From positions 355,001 to 419,000 of the forward strand of contig JACCIC010000189.1 in NCBI GenBank assembly GCA_018907035.1: 64,000 nucleotides of DNA, in the 5' to 3' direction. Origin of the DNA: Sycobia sp. Sy_11. Lineage: Eukaryota > Arthropoda > Insecta > Hymenoptera > Epichrysomallidae. The position numbers and the translations under genes are program-made. The notes under the pieces were generated by a model that made no database searches, was not told where the DNA came from, and saw only the letters and a program-made list of their open reading frames with translations. Of this stretch, positions 51,309-62,079 are shown one piece after another; within the stretch, counting starts at the first letter, position 1; each line of letters opens with the position of its first letter.

Positions 51309-51882
51309 ATCATTCGTTTTACGTGACTCTGATCCCGGACCTATCTTAGAAGCATTTGTGGAAAGAGTGGCTCAAGAAACGTATCTTATATATATGTATA
51401 TATATATATATATATATTTCTTTCCGGGGATCGCTCGCTGCATTTCCATTCGACGAGCTTTACTTGCACATCGTAATTCATCGACAATCATTGCTATTAT
51501 TATTATCGTTACTCTCTACGGCTCTTGTGTCGCGTGCAAGCTCTATACTGCAGTATCGACGATTTTAGCGCGTAAATGCATAAACGACCGAACTGCATAT
51601 TTTTCCGTGGACCCGGGGACTGTGATGGATGAGGCAAAGTGCGACACTCACTGGGAATTCTGCACTTGCGTGCGTGCGCGCGTATGTGTGCACGCATTCG
51701 CGAGGGTGCGTGTACCGACAAATTTTCAGTGCATAAAATACTTGTATTTTTGGGAGTTATTTCAATAATGTATGATTGTATTTTGCAAAGATTATATATA
51801 TTTTTTTGTTGATTTACTTGTCGTCAAAGACAACAAGCGTTATTTGGTTTTACACGTTGAACACTTATATTCAGATATAAAA

Positions 51883-51885
<3 letters not shown>

Positions 51886-51933
<48 letters not shown>
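51886..51933. repeat. (TA)n microsatellite
   Basis: An almost uninterrupted TA array. Confidence 0.95.
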
Positions 51934-51936
<3 letters not shown>

Positions 51937-52309
51937 ATATGGATTAAGGTGGCCCAAATGTACTCATTTTTGTAGCATTTTTCATTTATTTCTGTCCGAA
52001 TATTCGAGATCAATTCTGACATTCATATCGAAAAATTTGCTATGTGCGTATGCGTACACGAGCCTATGACGGCCGAAAGGTTTTACACATCCGCTAACAT
52101 TGAAGGTCTGAGCGAAGCCAAATTTCAACTGGTTAGCCGATCCAGAGATAGTTATGTACTGCGAGGCCGTCATGCAAAATAACCTATGAACATCGGTTCG
52201 AGTGCGTCTTAATTTAAGATTTTCGCTTATTACTGTCGTCACCAAGTACATGTAAAATATTATGTAAATTTTTAAAAAAATGCGATTTAAAAAAATGTAA
52301 AGGAAATCA

Positions 52310-52348
52310 TGTAATCCTTCACTGTAATCCTTCACTGTAATCCTTCGC
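52310..52348. repeat. three tandem copies of a 13-bp unit
   Basis: TGTAATCCTTCAC is repeated twice exactly, followed by a third copy ending CGC. The array stands 16 bases before a run of 26 A residues. Confidence 0.9.
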
Positions 52349-52364
52349 AGGGTTGATAAAGCTT

Positions 52365-52390
52365 AAAAAAAAAAAAAAAAAAAAAAAAAA
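52365..52390. repeat. poly-A run of 26
   Basis: One of the longest A runs in the window. Lying just after the 13-bp array, it could be a plus-strand retroposon tail, but no target-site duplication or element body was recognised. Confidence 0.9.
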
Positions 52391-53438
52391 TCTTGTTCTT
52401 TTATAACACGAAAAGAAAAAATTTCTTCGATTTTCAATCAAACAGCAAAAGTTAATTACAACTGAATTTTTAAATCAACATTTGCTTCAATAATTGAATG
52501 ACGTAATAAACGTGAATATCTGACAAATAATTTGACAATTAATTATTTAAATTTACTTATAACTTATTGAACCTTGAATGCAAAAACATGATATTTTATC
52601 ATGAGTGACGGTTTCGGCGGAGGAGTATATATAATAATATAATAATATATCTTATAACATATTCTAATTTTTTTTTTTTTTGGTATAATCAATTTATAAA
52701 ATTGTTAAATTCATTAAACTGTGATGGGTTCAATTTAATTTATCGACGATAACGTTTGGTCCCCCCTTGCCCGACGACTACGTTATTTTAAGCAGTCAGG
52801 GACATGTAGATACTTTTAAATTTTGCAGTCCTGTGAAGTAATTTTGGGTCGAGCGAGCGCATATCATTTAACACAATGAATCAGTAGAATGTAATTGTAG
52901 ATTAGCATCAATTATTAATTTATTTGCACTGGTATATTCCAAGCTAATATTGAATATTCTAAGTAGTGTAGACGGTGTAATTAATCAATTATTGTGTACA
53001 TCAATAAGGAATCGAGATAGTTAACGTTGAATTCATGAGTTCAAGAAATTGCCAGGAAATTAAATCATGGTAAACGTTTTAATATTAATGCGAAAAATAC
53101 TAACTTACCTGATTCAATGACGAAAGAATAAGTATTAATATCCTCGTACTCGAGCAGTGAATGTTTAAAACGAAGCATAATTTATGTTCGAGAAGAAAAT
53201 TTTTATGCATTAACGATAAAAACATACCTTATTAACGTTGATCATTATTGCGATAGGAAATCAATACCGTACCACGTATATTACTAGAATTTTTTTCGAA
53301 ATATAAAAAATAGTATCAAAAAGCGTTTACATAAAAGCGTTAATAGATACAAAATTTGATGGACAACGAAGAAATTTAACTTATTTGACCCGCAAAATTT
53401 TCAAGCGTAATATTAACATAAATTAATTGTTTTTGCAG

Positions 53439-53557
53439 CTAAAGTTTCGGAACGTACAAAAGTAAATACGATACAAGCGGTGTTCGCGTTATTACAAATT
53501 ATCGTTAAAATCGAAAACAATCATATGTCCAGCGCTGTGAAAAATTTGGGCTGGTAA
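53439..53557 (+). CDS. possible short terminal exon, unassigned
   Basis: A strong acceptor (AATTGTTTTTGCAG) ends at 53438. The following phase gives KVSERTKVNTIQAVFALLQI, then IENNHMSSAVKNLGW and a TAA at 53555-53557. The mixed composition looks protein-like and the acceptor is good. A 38-codon open stretch is well within chance, and no partner exon was identified. Confidence 0.14.
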
Positions 53558-53559
53558 AA

Positions 53560-54910
53560 TTTTTCATTTCCGATTCGATGGGGCGAAAGTCAATTTTTCA
53601 TAAGTCCAGCGCCGCACGAGAGGTAAACCGATGCACTGGCCTTTCTATTTGGCATGCATTAAAACCGACCTCCGTACAAATTTAAAGCTCATTGAACGAG
53701 GCTCGGCAATATGGTAATTTGGATCGTTATGCATTTCGCGCCTTGAATTTTCGAGGAAACCACGAGGACGAGGGATTTCTGAGGATCTTGCCTGCCGGCA
53801 ATTATCTGCCGAACCGGCGCAATAGACGGAGTGAAGCACTTATTTAGCTACGGCTAAGTAAGTGTTTATACTTGCCGCGGGAATGTATCATAAGGAAATG
53901 GAATGGGATACATAATGATCGAGGATAATAAGAACGAAATTCAACAAGATGTACATTTATTTAAGCTCCTTATGCACCTTATAACAAAACAAAATTTCCA
54001 TAGACATTTTCTCCTCCGCCTCCCCTCCCCCCTCTCCCCCATCCTCCTCTCATTCTTGTTCTTCCCTTCTTCCGCTATTTTTCAGAATATTCTTTTTCTC
54101 CTTTATTTCTTCCACCCTCCTACTCTTCGATATGCTCGAAGCGGATAAGCGGCAAACTTCATTTCTCGTGCAATTTCCCCGACTGATGCAAATGTATAGG
54201 CGGATTGCGTGCTCGCGATTCAATTTGCATCTCTCTCGCGTTTGAACAAAGAAAAAAAAAATAAGACAACAATGGCATCGGCAACAAATTACATAATAAA
54301 GGAAATATAAACAGGGGATACTTTTTCCCTGGTCTCTACATGGCTTTCGGGTCTCCTGATGCAATTTACAAAATTACGAATCGAGCAAAAAAAAGGGGGG
54401 GGGAGGGGAGAAAAAGAAAAGAAAACACGGAGAAATAGAAAAAGAAGGGAACGGCCAGTAGTTGTCTTACGACGAAGGATAATATGTATAATGTAGGATA
54501 ATCATTTTTTGTTATACAGTGGGCAATCATAAACATTTCGAAAGTACATAAAACTCGTCTTCCGTTTTATATACGAAGTATTAAAATACATGTTGTGGTA
54601 ACTCCATCATGTCATTGTTCTTGAGTTTCTTATAGTCTAATGGAAAATCATCGCCATCGCATCACTCACGCCCTCTCTCTCTCTCTCTCCGCTCCCTTTC
54701 TGTCGCCCTAGCTCGTAAAATTGTATGCGTATATTTACAAATCTCGTGGTCTTTGTTCATCTCTTGCGATACTCGGACTGGACGAAAGCAAAGTATAAGG
54801 CACTGGTGTGGCGTGTAAATTAATCCCTGCGGTAAAATAAAATCTTTAAACAACGCGTCATATTTTCTAGTTAGTCTCGTGAAAATCCTATAGCGCCTCA
54901 TGAATGAACT
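53560..54910. other. intergenic; no gene seen
   Basis: Mixed composition around the UACG hairpin (53,834-53,867), then pyrimidine-rich at 54,000-54,120. TCCAGCGC occurs in related contexts at 53,527 and 53,606. No gene was recognised. Confidence 0.5.
53834..53867. other. 15-bp hairpin with UACG tetraloop
   Basis: The arms AAGCACTTATTTAGC and GCTAAGTAAGTGTTT enclose TACG. As plus-strand RNA all 15 pairs form, two of them as G-U wobbles, and the loop is C(UACG)G, a member of the very stable UNCG class. The stem is too short for a standard animal pre-miRNA. Function unknown. Confidence 0.55.
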
Positions 54911-54920
54911 TTTATTATAA

Positions 54921-54923
<3 letters not shown>

Positions 54924-54965
<42 letters not shown>
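54924..54965. repeat. (TA)n microsatellite
   Basis: A TA array just beside the candidate minus-strand polyadenylation signal at 54911-54916. Confidence 0.95.
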
Positions 54966-54969
<4 letters not shown>

Positions 54970-55612
54970 CTCATAGAAACGTCCCGTTCTTATTCGAAAT
55001 TCAATGCGTCGACAAAAAGATTTGTAAATCTCCGTGGAACAAACATAGATTCGAGATATTGCTGGATTCCTATTTTCGCTGCGTTGGGCAAAAATAGAAT
55101 TATGTACGATTATATTGGTAATTCGATGTGGATATGCAGAATTACATTATCTAACAATGACATATACATCTATCTACATCTATAATACAGAATCTGTACA
55201 CGTTCGTAACTTCAAATCTGATTTCTTAAGTGAGAAGAAAAATCGTAGGAATGGTTAAAATTAGTCGTCTAATTTCATGCATTACGTAAATAAGGATTAT
55301 TCTCAGCCGAACCGAACGAAAATAAACCGAATACCTGTCGAAATGGAAAACTAATTAGTACAATAGGTAAAAGATGAAAACTAGAAAATACTCGCGTAAA
55401 TTTTTAACAGACTTCCTCTGCCCCTCCGGTCCTCTTTATCGGAGTGTTATAATCCAGATGTAGTAAATCATGCAGTATCATAAGAGTAGTCGGCGATTAT
55501 AAAACAAAACAGAAAAATAAAATTAATAAACAAAAATTAAAAAAAAAATGTACTCGTCGCTTATAGCGACTCCATCAATCTCTCAATCAACCTTTTCCCT
55601 TCTCTCTCACTC

Positions 55613-55614
<2 letters not shown>

Positions 55615-55658
<44 letters not shown>
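55615..55658. repeat. (CT)n microsatellite
   Basis: About 22 CT units. If the DGAT1 3' UTR extends this far, its RNA would contain a (GA)n tract. Confidence 0.95.
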
Positions 55659-55664
<6 letters not shown>

Positions 55665-56320
55665 CCTCGATCGCCCACGTCACTAAAAGAGCCGCGCGTC
55701 CGGCCCGGGGAGAATAGCAAACCCAAGGCGACGAAAATCATTTACTCGCGAGCCATTACATCTGAAATCGAATCTTTCCTCGGCGCCGTCGTTGTCGCGC
55801 TCGCCGCGTGTTCGACGTCCGTGCCGCGAGCAAACGTGTACAAAAAAAAAAAAACAAAACAAAAAAAAACCAAAAAAAAAAAAAACAGAAAAACAGAAGG
55901 AAAGAAAGAGGGCAAGAAGAATAACGAATGAGACGTCGGCGGCCGAGGATGAATGAACGGACCGACAAACGCGGCGACGGACGCGCGGGGCCACAGCACA
56001 GAGAGGCCCCTCTCTCTCGGCGACTGATTCGATTTTTCGAAAGTGAAAAGCGTCGCGAACGCCGCAGGAAAGGGTGGCTCGGGGGGTGGGGAGGGAGAAG
56101 TGGCCGGCGGCGGAACGAGTCGCCCCAGATTCCGGGACGAGAGAACCGGCGCGGCGGCTCGCTCGCACACAGCAGGAAAAAGGAGCGGCGCCGCGCGTCG
56201 ACTCAGGTGGCGCTGACCGTCGTCCTCTTTTCTTCACCTACCCTCCCTCCCCCGCCACGCACGCGGTCTTCTCTCACGCTCCCTCTCCTCTCCTCGGCCA
56301 GACTCGCGCCATTGGCTCCA

Positions 56321-56497
56321 CTACACGACGGAGTAATCCTCGAGGAGGGTCTCGCCGAAATGGGTGACCACGTAGTCGTGGTAGTACATCATTATGCAGA
56401 GGGGCTGCCCGATGATGAGGCTCGCCCAGACGACGATGTTCCCCCATCTGGCGCCCCAGTGCTTCTCCACGTATTTGCTGAGGACCGACAGGGGAAT
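56321..56497 (-). CDS. DGAT1: DGAT1 terminal coding exon (diacylglycerol O-acyltransferase 1, C-terminus)
   Basis: This exon encodes the last 58 residues and the stop of an MBOAT-family diacylglycerol O-acyltransferase, the ER membrane enzyme that joins acyl-CoA to diacylglycerol to make triacylglycerol. On the minus strand it opens after a TCTGTCCACAG acceptor with IPLSVLSKYVEK and then carries WASLIIGQP followed by MYYHDYVV. These match the conserved DGAT1 C-terminal block (human has WLSLIIGQP and MYVHDYYV). The segment around GNIVVWASLIIGQPLCIMMY is a hydrophobic membrane helix. The frame is intact to a TAG at 56321-56323. The frame joins in phase 0 with the exon at 57665-57815 across a canonical intron. 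The C-terminus ends YSVV rather than the human PAAEA. Family assignment is firm; that the locus is expressed is inferred from intact frames and splice sites. Confidence 0.94.
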   Translation of the reverse strand: MPLSVLSKYVEKHWGARWGNIVVWASLIIGQPLCIMMYYHDYVVTHFGETLLEDYSVV

Positions 56498-57664
56498 CTG
56501 TGGACAGAGAAGCAAAAAATTTTAGTTAGGATGCAGTTAGCGCGCGTTAATTCGCGGTTAACGAGGGACAATTTACAACAACAAAACAGAACAAAAAAAA
56601 AAACAACAAAAAAAAAATCAGGAAAGGTCCTGGTGATAAATAAAACGATTTATCAATAATATGTAGATAGCGTTAATGAACGCTAATAGTAATATTTATT
56701 GCGGGCGCAGTTTTACCCTAAAGAGCGCCCGTTGTTAATCAATTTTTTTTTTTTTTTTATGAAAAAGCGCGTAAATTTAAAAGGTATCATAAATTTTAAA
56801 ATTGCATCATTATATCATATTTATTCCCGTCGCCGAATTTCTGTAAACGCCCGACGTACACGGGCTGATATTCGTAAATAACGGCCGTAAATACGCTATT
56901 TGTAAAAAAGGAAGAAAAAAAATCGCGGTAATGAAAACGCATTATATAGCCGTGCACGAAAATAATGACGCGCAATTTTGGAAATATTATTATTTTGCCT
57001 TTGAATCTCTTAAAAACATCCAGTGTATACGTAACTGTATGCTCTTGTAATTAAACAACGTCAAATTAGCCATTCATAATTTTGATAATAAAAATAATAA
57101 ACAAGGAAATTTATCAATGTAATGAAACGTTGTTTGTTGCTCTTCTTTTAGGCAGAGTTTTACGCGCCACAGTTAACGTTTATTTATACGTTTATTACAG
57201 TTTCCAAAGAGCGAAATAAATTCATAATTTTCTTATATGCTTCCAGTAATTATAAAAAGCAGTTTAGCCTGTCTTATTAAACCGAGTTATTTCTCGCTAA
57301 CCGTAAAAAAAAAAGCAGAAAACATTTTTATTATTAGGCCGCCGTTGGTCTCTTAAAAATAAAAAAGAAAAAAATAAAAAGAAGAACCTTAAAAAGTTAA
57401 TCAGATTTAACGGCCGCTAATAATAATTTTTAGGGTAAGAGCATAATTGGTGCTTTACGAGATTCGAAAAGCGGCTTAAATGCAAAAGGTCGGATGAGGG
57501 AAGAGACAGGGGGAGTGGGAGGTGGGGATGGCGGGAGGGGTCGGACAACGCCGCCACTCAGCGGCGCAGTTAAAAGATCTCGAGTGTAATAAGCTCGGTG
57601 GAACGAGGCGAGGGGATTTTGGGAGAGAGGGGATAAGAAACAGGCATCTCCCCTCCCTGCTTAC
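56498..57664 (-). other. DGAT1: last intron of DGAT1
   Basis: This 1,167-base intron is bounded on the minus strand by GTAAGC and a pyrimidine-rich TCTGTCCACAG. It is inserted in phase 0 between the codons for Q (MMGQ) and I (IPLS). Its interior is AT-rich with several A/T homopolymers, and a GC/purine-rich patch lies near the donor. I see no further exon-like block inside it. Confidence 0.9.
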
Positions 57665-57815
57665 CTGGCCCATCATACCCATGAACGCCCAGATCTTGAA
57701 GGTCTTTAGCGGCACGCTAACAAGGTACTCGTGGAAGAAAGCGCTGATGAAGAAGACGGTGACGCTCGCCATATTCTTGTTGTAGCCCATCTCCACTATC
57801 GGTATGTACAAGTGC
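57665..57815 (-). CDS. DGAT1: DGAT1 penultimate coding exon with the MBOAT catalytic histidine
   Basis: This 151-base minus-strand exon lies between an acceptor (AAATTTTCGCAG, ending at 57816) and a strong donor (CAG|GTAAGC, at 57664). The first G completes a codon split with the previous exon; 50 codons then run from HLYIPIVEMG to AFMGMMGQ. FFHEYLVSVPL is the hallmark DGAT1/MBOAT motif, whose histidine corresponds to the catalytic His415 of human DGAT1. The human protein has the same order: RHFYKP, then FFHEYLVSVPL, then FTGMMAQIPL. The residue pattern SVTVFFISAFF before the histidine is a membrane helix. The preceding family segment (WNIPVHKW in human) should sit in the next exon upstream, but nothing like it occurs to the right edge of the window. 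Confidence 0.95.
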
Positions 57816-57890
57816 CTGCGAAAATTTCGTTTTGGGCGATAGTAAAGAGGGGTTAAAAATGGGGACGGGCGGAGAAAGAGGAGGAGATGT

Positions 57891-57916
57891 AGAAGAAGAA
57901 GAAGAAGAAGAAGAAG
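57891..57916. repeat. (GAA)n microsatellite
   Basis: About eight GAA units, less than 100 bases upstream of the DGAT1 penultimate exon. On the coding strand it reads TTC and may extend the pyrimidine content of the intron. Confidence 0.95.
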
Positions 57917-59307
57917 TGAAGCAGTAAAAGGGGAGCGGGTCGTCGCGCCGTCAGCCAGTCTTCCGCGCCGATTATGTTAATTCGCTCTCAATGGAAATTC
58001 AGCGGGGAATCTGGCTAGATCCCCCACCCCCATCGGAGGGGTAGGGGAGGTTAAGGGGGCGGGGGGAGACAGTGGCTTAATTCCGGAACATCTGCATTCA
58101 ATTGAACAGGGAGCGCGATCGGTCGTGTGAGAGGAACGAGACGAATTTTTTTCTTACCTCGGTCTGATTTCGGGAGGTGGGGGAGTGAGCGCGCAAAACT
58201 TGTTGCTTTTCGGCAAAGTTCAGGATGCGAGCTTGTTTTTCTTTTTTCTTATGCGCAACGTCGGCGTACTTGCGAAAATATCGCCAAATTGCGGCGATAA
58301 ACGAAATTAGAAAGGACGTCAATAAAAATGTTGATAAAAATGTAAATGAAGTTGATGTGCGATAGGTTTGTAAAGCATTCTGTTGAAGCAAAAATATAAT
58401 CTAAAATATACTATTATTTACTATTTCGCATATACGGTATTCAATTTTATACTCGATAGCTTTTTTCTATTTTTTCGATACGACATTATTTATACATGTA
58501 TGTGTAATAATTCTTGTTGTTAAGCGTTCTTTTAATTTTCTATTACACTTACATATTTACGTACATTACTTTGAATTCTCGCATTGGTAAATAATTGAAT
58601 CAATTATTGATTTGTATCATCACAAAAAACCCTCACGCCCTTCATTCCATAATTCGAATATTTTTCAAATAAAATGACTTCGATTTATAGTATCCGAGTA
58701 ATCGATTGTATCAAATGAGAGTAAAAAGAGAGCGTAATTTACACTTCTAAAAAATTCTTCCAGAAGCAGTGCCGCACGCATTGTCCGAAGTAACAAACGC
58801 GAAGAATACGCGGAAGGAAGGAGGGTAAAGTCGAGCCAGCCGTGCGAAATGTATATTTCGGCAAAATTTACACGACCCGCGGCCTCTCCGCATGTAGCGA
58901 GCGCAAGATAAACGCCAAGATAAAAGGGAGCGAGAAACAGGAAGACCTACCCCCGGGGGAGAAAAGATTTTCCCGCTTCTTTCGGCGAGCATATATAAAT
59001 GTGTCTTTGGATCCGCGTGCGCGCGCGCGCGTCAGAGGACCGGTTGAAACATTCGTCGAGACTCGCTCTTGCGAGGAGGCGGTGCGCCGGGCGCGAGGTC
59101 GGTTCAAAGAGGAAAAAAGATGGGAGAAAAACAGAAAAAAAGAATGAAGGAGGGAAAGAGAAGCAACTCCTCCTCCCTTAGATACACGTGTTAAATTTCC
59201 TCGGCGGACGGTTGTTTCCGCCGCTGCTACGGCGCGAGCACTGCACTGCATGAAACTTTAAGAGGAGTCGCGACTAGGCGTGTGTAGATATGTGTGTATA
59301 TTTATAT

Positions 59308-59311
<4 letters not shown>

Positions 59312-59338
<27 letters not shown>

Positions 59339-59339
59339 A
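59312..59339. repeat. (GA)n microsatellite
   Basis: About 14 GA units in the putative DGAT1 intron. A CT array at 59585-59614 is its complement about 250 bases away. Confidence 0.95.
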
Positions 59340-59583
59340 GGAGCGCCCCGCACCTTCAAGCATCCTTTCGCTTTTATATCGTTTACGGACACGGAGTCAA
59401 GGATCTGGAGGGGACGCAGCAGCTTCTCGCTGTCTCCCTCTCTCCCCCCTTTACACGAGTTCTACTTTATGCATGAACTAACTAGTATGATAATTTAGTT
59501 CCTTCTTATAAGGGGCGAAGCGCGAAGGAAGCTGGCGCGCGCGAAGAAGGTGAACTTCTCCTTCGTTTTTTCTCTGTCTCTCC

Positions 59584-59620
<37 letters not shown>

Positions 59621-61959
59621 ACACACACACACTGTTTCTCCTCCCTTTTTCCTTCTCCCCAGCGTGGTAGCTTTACGCATCTGTCTCGAGATCCCTTTGG
59701 CCCTCTCGTCTCCCTGCCTTGGCTCAGTTAAACAATTTCCAGGATGTGTTTATTAACCAAAGGAAACGTAGGAAACACGAGCGGTGCGCAAACACGCTTA
59801 CACTTTCAAATTTCACCCACACCCCGGGACAGGTTGAGGGGCGCGTGGGGGTTTGGGCGCTACATTTACATGATTAGAGAGTGACCGTGTTCCTGCCCCC
59901 CTCCCTGCCAGCAGTTCCCGGCGCGAGCTCAACGTCAATTTACATGAATGAATTTTTGAGGACTCGAGGCAGCTTCCGTGAAAGGGTCTTCTTCGTCTTA
60001 AGGTCGATTCTTAAATTTTTCGCACCGATGTGCAATGTTAATTTGCTATGTTAAATATATACATAATCATAATCGGCAAATTCGATTATAAGAGGTTAAG
60101 GCGAACTTAATTACAATAATAAATTCGTAGCGGGACAATCGAATTTCAGAAGTTTTCAAATATTCTCATCGAAGTTCCAAGGGGCGAAGAAGACAACTAA
60201 AGAAACAATGCCCAGAAATCAGATTTACTGTACAATTTTTAATTGAAAAGTGATGATAAAATGTGTCTTCTTCCGTAAACAATGCATGACAGTCGTGCAC
60301 AGTCTATGCGCGTCTCCGAGAAATTTCTCGTACGACCGATAAGTTCCCGAGAATCAACGTTATTATTTTTCTCTTGGTGCCCCATATTTTAAGAGCGAAA
60401 TCTATCGAACATCAGAAATATCAGGATTTAACACGTTTCTCTATTAACCCAATTGATCAATGCTTTCGTTTTTTTTTTGGTAAACAACCCTACACCGCTT
60501 CTGCCCAGAGAAACGAATTATTCATCCTAATTTTCAAATCGAAGCCGCCGACCATTTGGGGAAAAAAACGCGTCTCCAAGAGCTCCTTGCTCGACAGGCA
60601 AATGGAAATAAAGAAGAAAAAAATCATAATAATAACAAAGAATGGGAATATTCGCGTCTCCCGTGTAAACGCGCGCGTTGCATTACAGTCTTCCCGTCTT
60701 CGGGCTCTCTAAAGCCCCCCCTCCCCCCGACGCCGCCGCCCACGCGAATAAATAGCTTTAAGCGAGTCGTCGAGCGAGAAGAAGACTCTCCCCGAGATGC
60801 ATATCGGCTTTTTTCCCATTTAAGGAAGTTGGAAAAGACGCTGCCAACGCCCGCGACGACGACGCCTCCCTCCCTCGCACCCTCGTCCCGAGACGATGGA
60901 TGCGGCAGCTCGCGTCATTTTTTTTTCTTTCTTTTTTCATCCTTTCTTACCTTCCCTTCGCCACCTCTCGGTATCTCCCGCTCGCGCTCTCTATTTCCCT
61001 CCCTATACGGTACATTTCGCGCGCGCGCTCCTCTGCGCTCCCGTACGACCAGCGAGACGTGGCTACGTGCCAGTCAAGAGGGCGCGCGGACGCGCGCGAA
61101 TGAACGCCCGAGCGCGCGCGAGATATACGAGCGACGCTCGCGATCGTAGGAGATGGGGCCGGCGATGCGCGCGACCGGGTGGTTGGGGCGGTGGAGGCGG
61201 GGTGGGGAGGGGGGCGTCGTGAGGGGCGTCGGGAGGTAAACCTAAGCTGACGCGCGTACGCCGGGCGCGAAACGCGCAAACACAGAGGCGCAGAGGCAGA
61301 TATACGCGAGGCGTTTCCGCGAGCGAGTTCCATGGAGATGGCAGGGATGGGAGGGTCGGGAATTACGAAAAATTTCGCGGGTGGCCTCGCTCGTGCCGCG
61401 CCGCTGTCGGCGTCTGGAAGCGGGGGGGGGGGCAGAGGCGAGCGCATAAACGGCCGGGCCATTTGCGCCACCGCGCGCCATCGCCGCCGTACGGAGTAAT
61501 ATATACATACATAGATATGTACATATATATATATATATATATGTGAGTGTGTATATATTTATACATCTACGCCGGAATTGTCGCGCGCGCGCGCGAGATA
61601 TGCTCTTCGCGCTACGGCTCTCTCAGCGCTCTTGCTCCCCTCCCCCTTGCCCCTTTTATTATTCTCACCAGCCGCGGCCTACGTTCCGTTTCCCTTTTTC
61701 CGTTTCTTCGTCTGTATAATGCATAGATGTGGAGAAATTGTCATCTTTGCCAGCGCGTGTATACACGTGTACATGCAGAATGTAAAATGTCTCGAAAAAG
61801 CTGTGGCCACGTTAGAACGGCGATTATGGTCGAGGTTGTTCGCAAAAGTTTTTGGTGCAAAATGTATTGTAAGAAAATCCAAAGATAGCGCAGACGGTGC
61901 GTGGGTAAGAAATATCGTATTCCATTGTAAAAATACAGTGAGAAAAATATTTGGTATAT

Positions 61960-62079
61960 TCAAGCAAATATTTGGTTGAAAATATCATTAGAAACATTTT
62001 TTTTCAATCAAGAAAAAATTTTTAGATTATATTCAACTAAGTCATCGCATTGGAGTTTGTCATTTAAATATTTACTTGA
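61960..62079. repeat. 14-bp inverted repeat around ~90 bases
   Basis: TCAAGCAAATATTT at 61960-61973 has a 13-of-14 reverse-complement match at 62066-62079. The spacer is AT-rich. It could be the ends of a very small non-autonomous element, or chance. Confidence 0.4.

Larger units (their letters stand above)
48800..53430. other. intergenic; no gene seen
   Basis: AT-rich except for 49,090-49,350 and 50,700-51,260, which are GC-rich. At 49,283-49,300 CCTTAGG is repeated in a GGCCTTAGGCCTTAGGCGCC context. A minus-strand frame at 51,982-52,335 was not recognised. Confidence 0.5.
54911..56320 (-). other. DGAT1: probable DGAT1 3' untranslated region and gene end
   Basis: Sequence immediately downstream of the DGAT1 stop on the minus strand. 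The only canonical AATAAA seen on this strand is at 54911-54916, about 1.4 kb after the stop. A weaker AGTAAA variant lies at 55741-55746, about 575 bases after it. The stretch includes the long (CT)n tract at 55615-55658 and A-rich runs at 55840-55900, so the true polyadenylation site cannot be fixed from sequence alone. Confidence 0.3.

Noticed and set aside
58098..58391. Minus-strand frame ending at a GTAAGA donor (SPTSRNQTE) as an extra DGAT1 exon
   Set aside because: The exon before 57,815 should end in the WNIPVHKW region of DGAT1; this lysine-rich frame has no similarity and would break the protein.
60947..61471. Arginine/proline-rich minus-strand frame ending at GTAAGA, as a DGAT1 first exon
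   Set aside because: It is translation of CpG-rich DNA with the plus strand open too, and the middle DGAT1 exons that would have to lie between it and 57,815 are absent.
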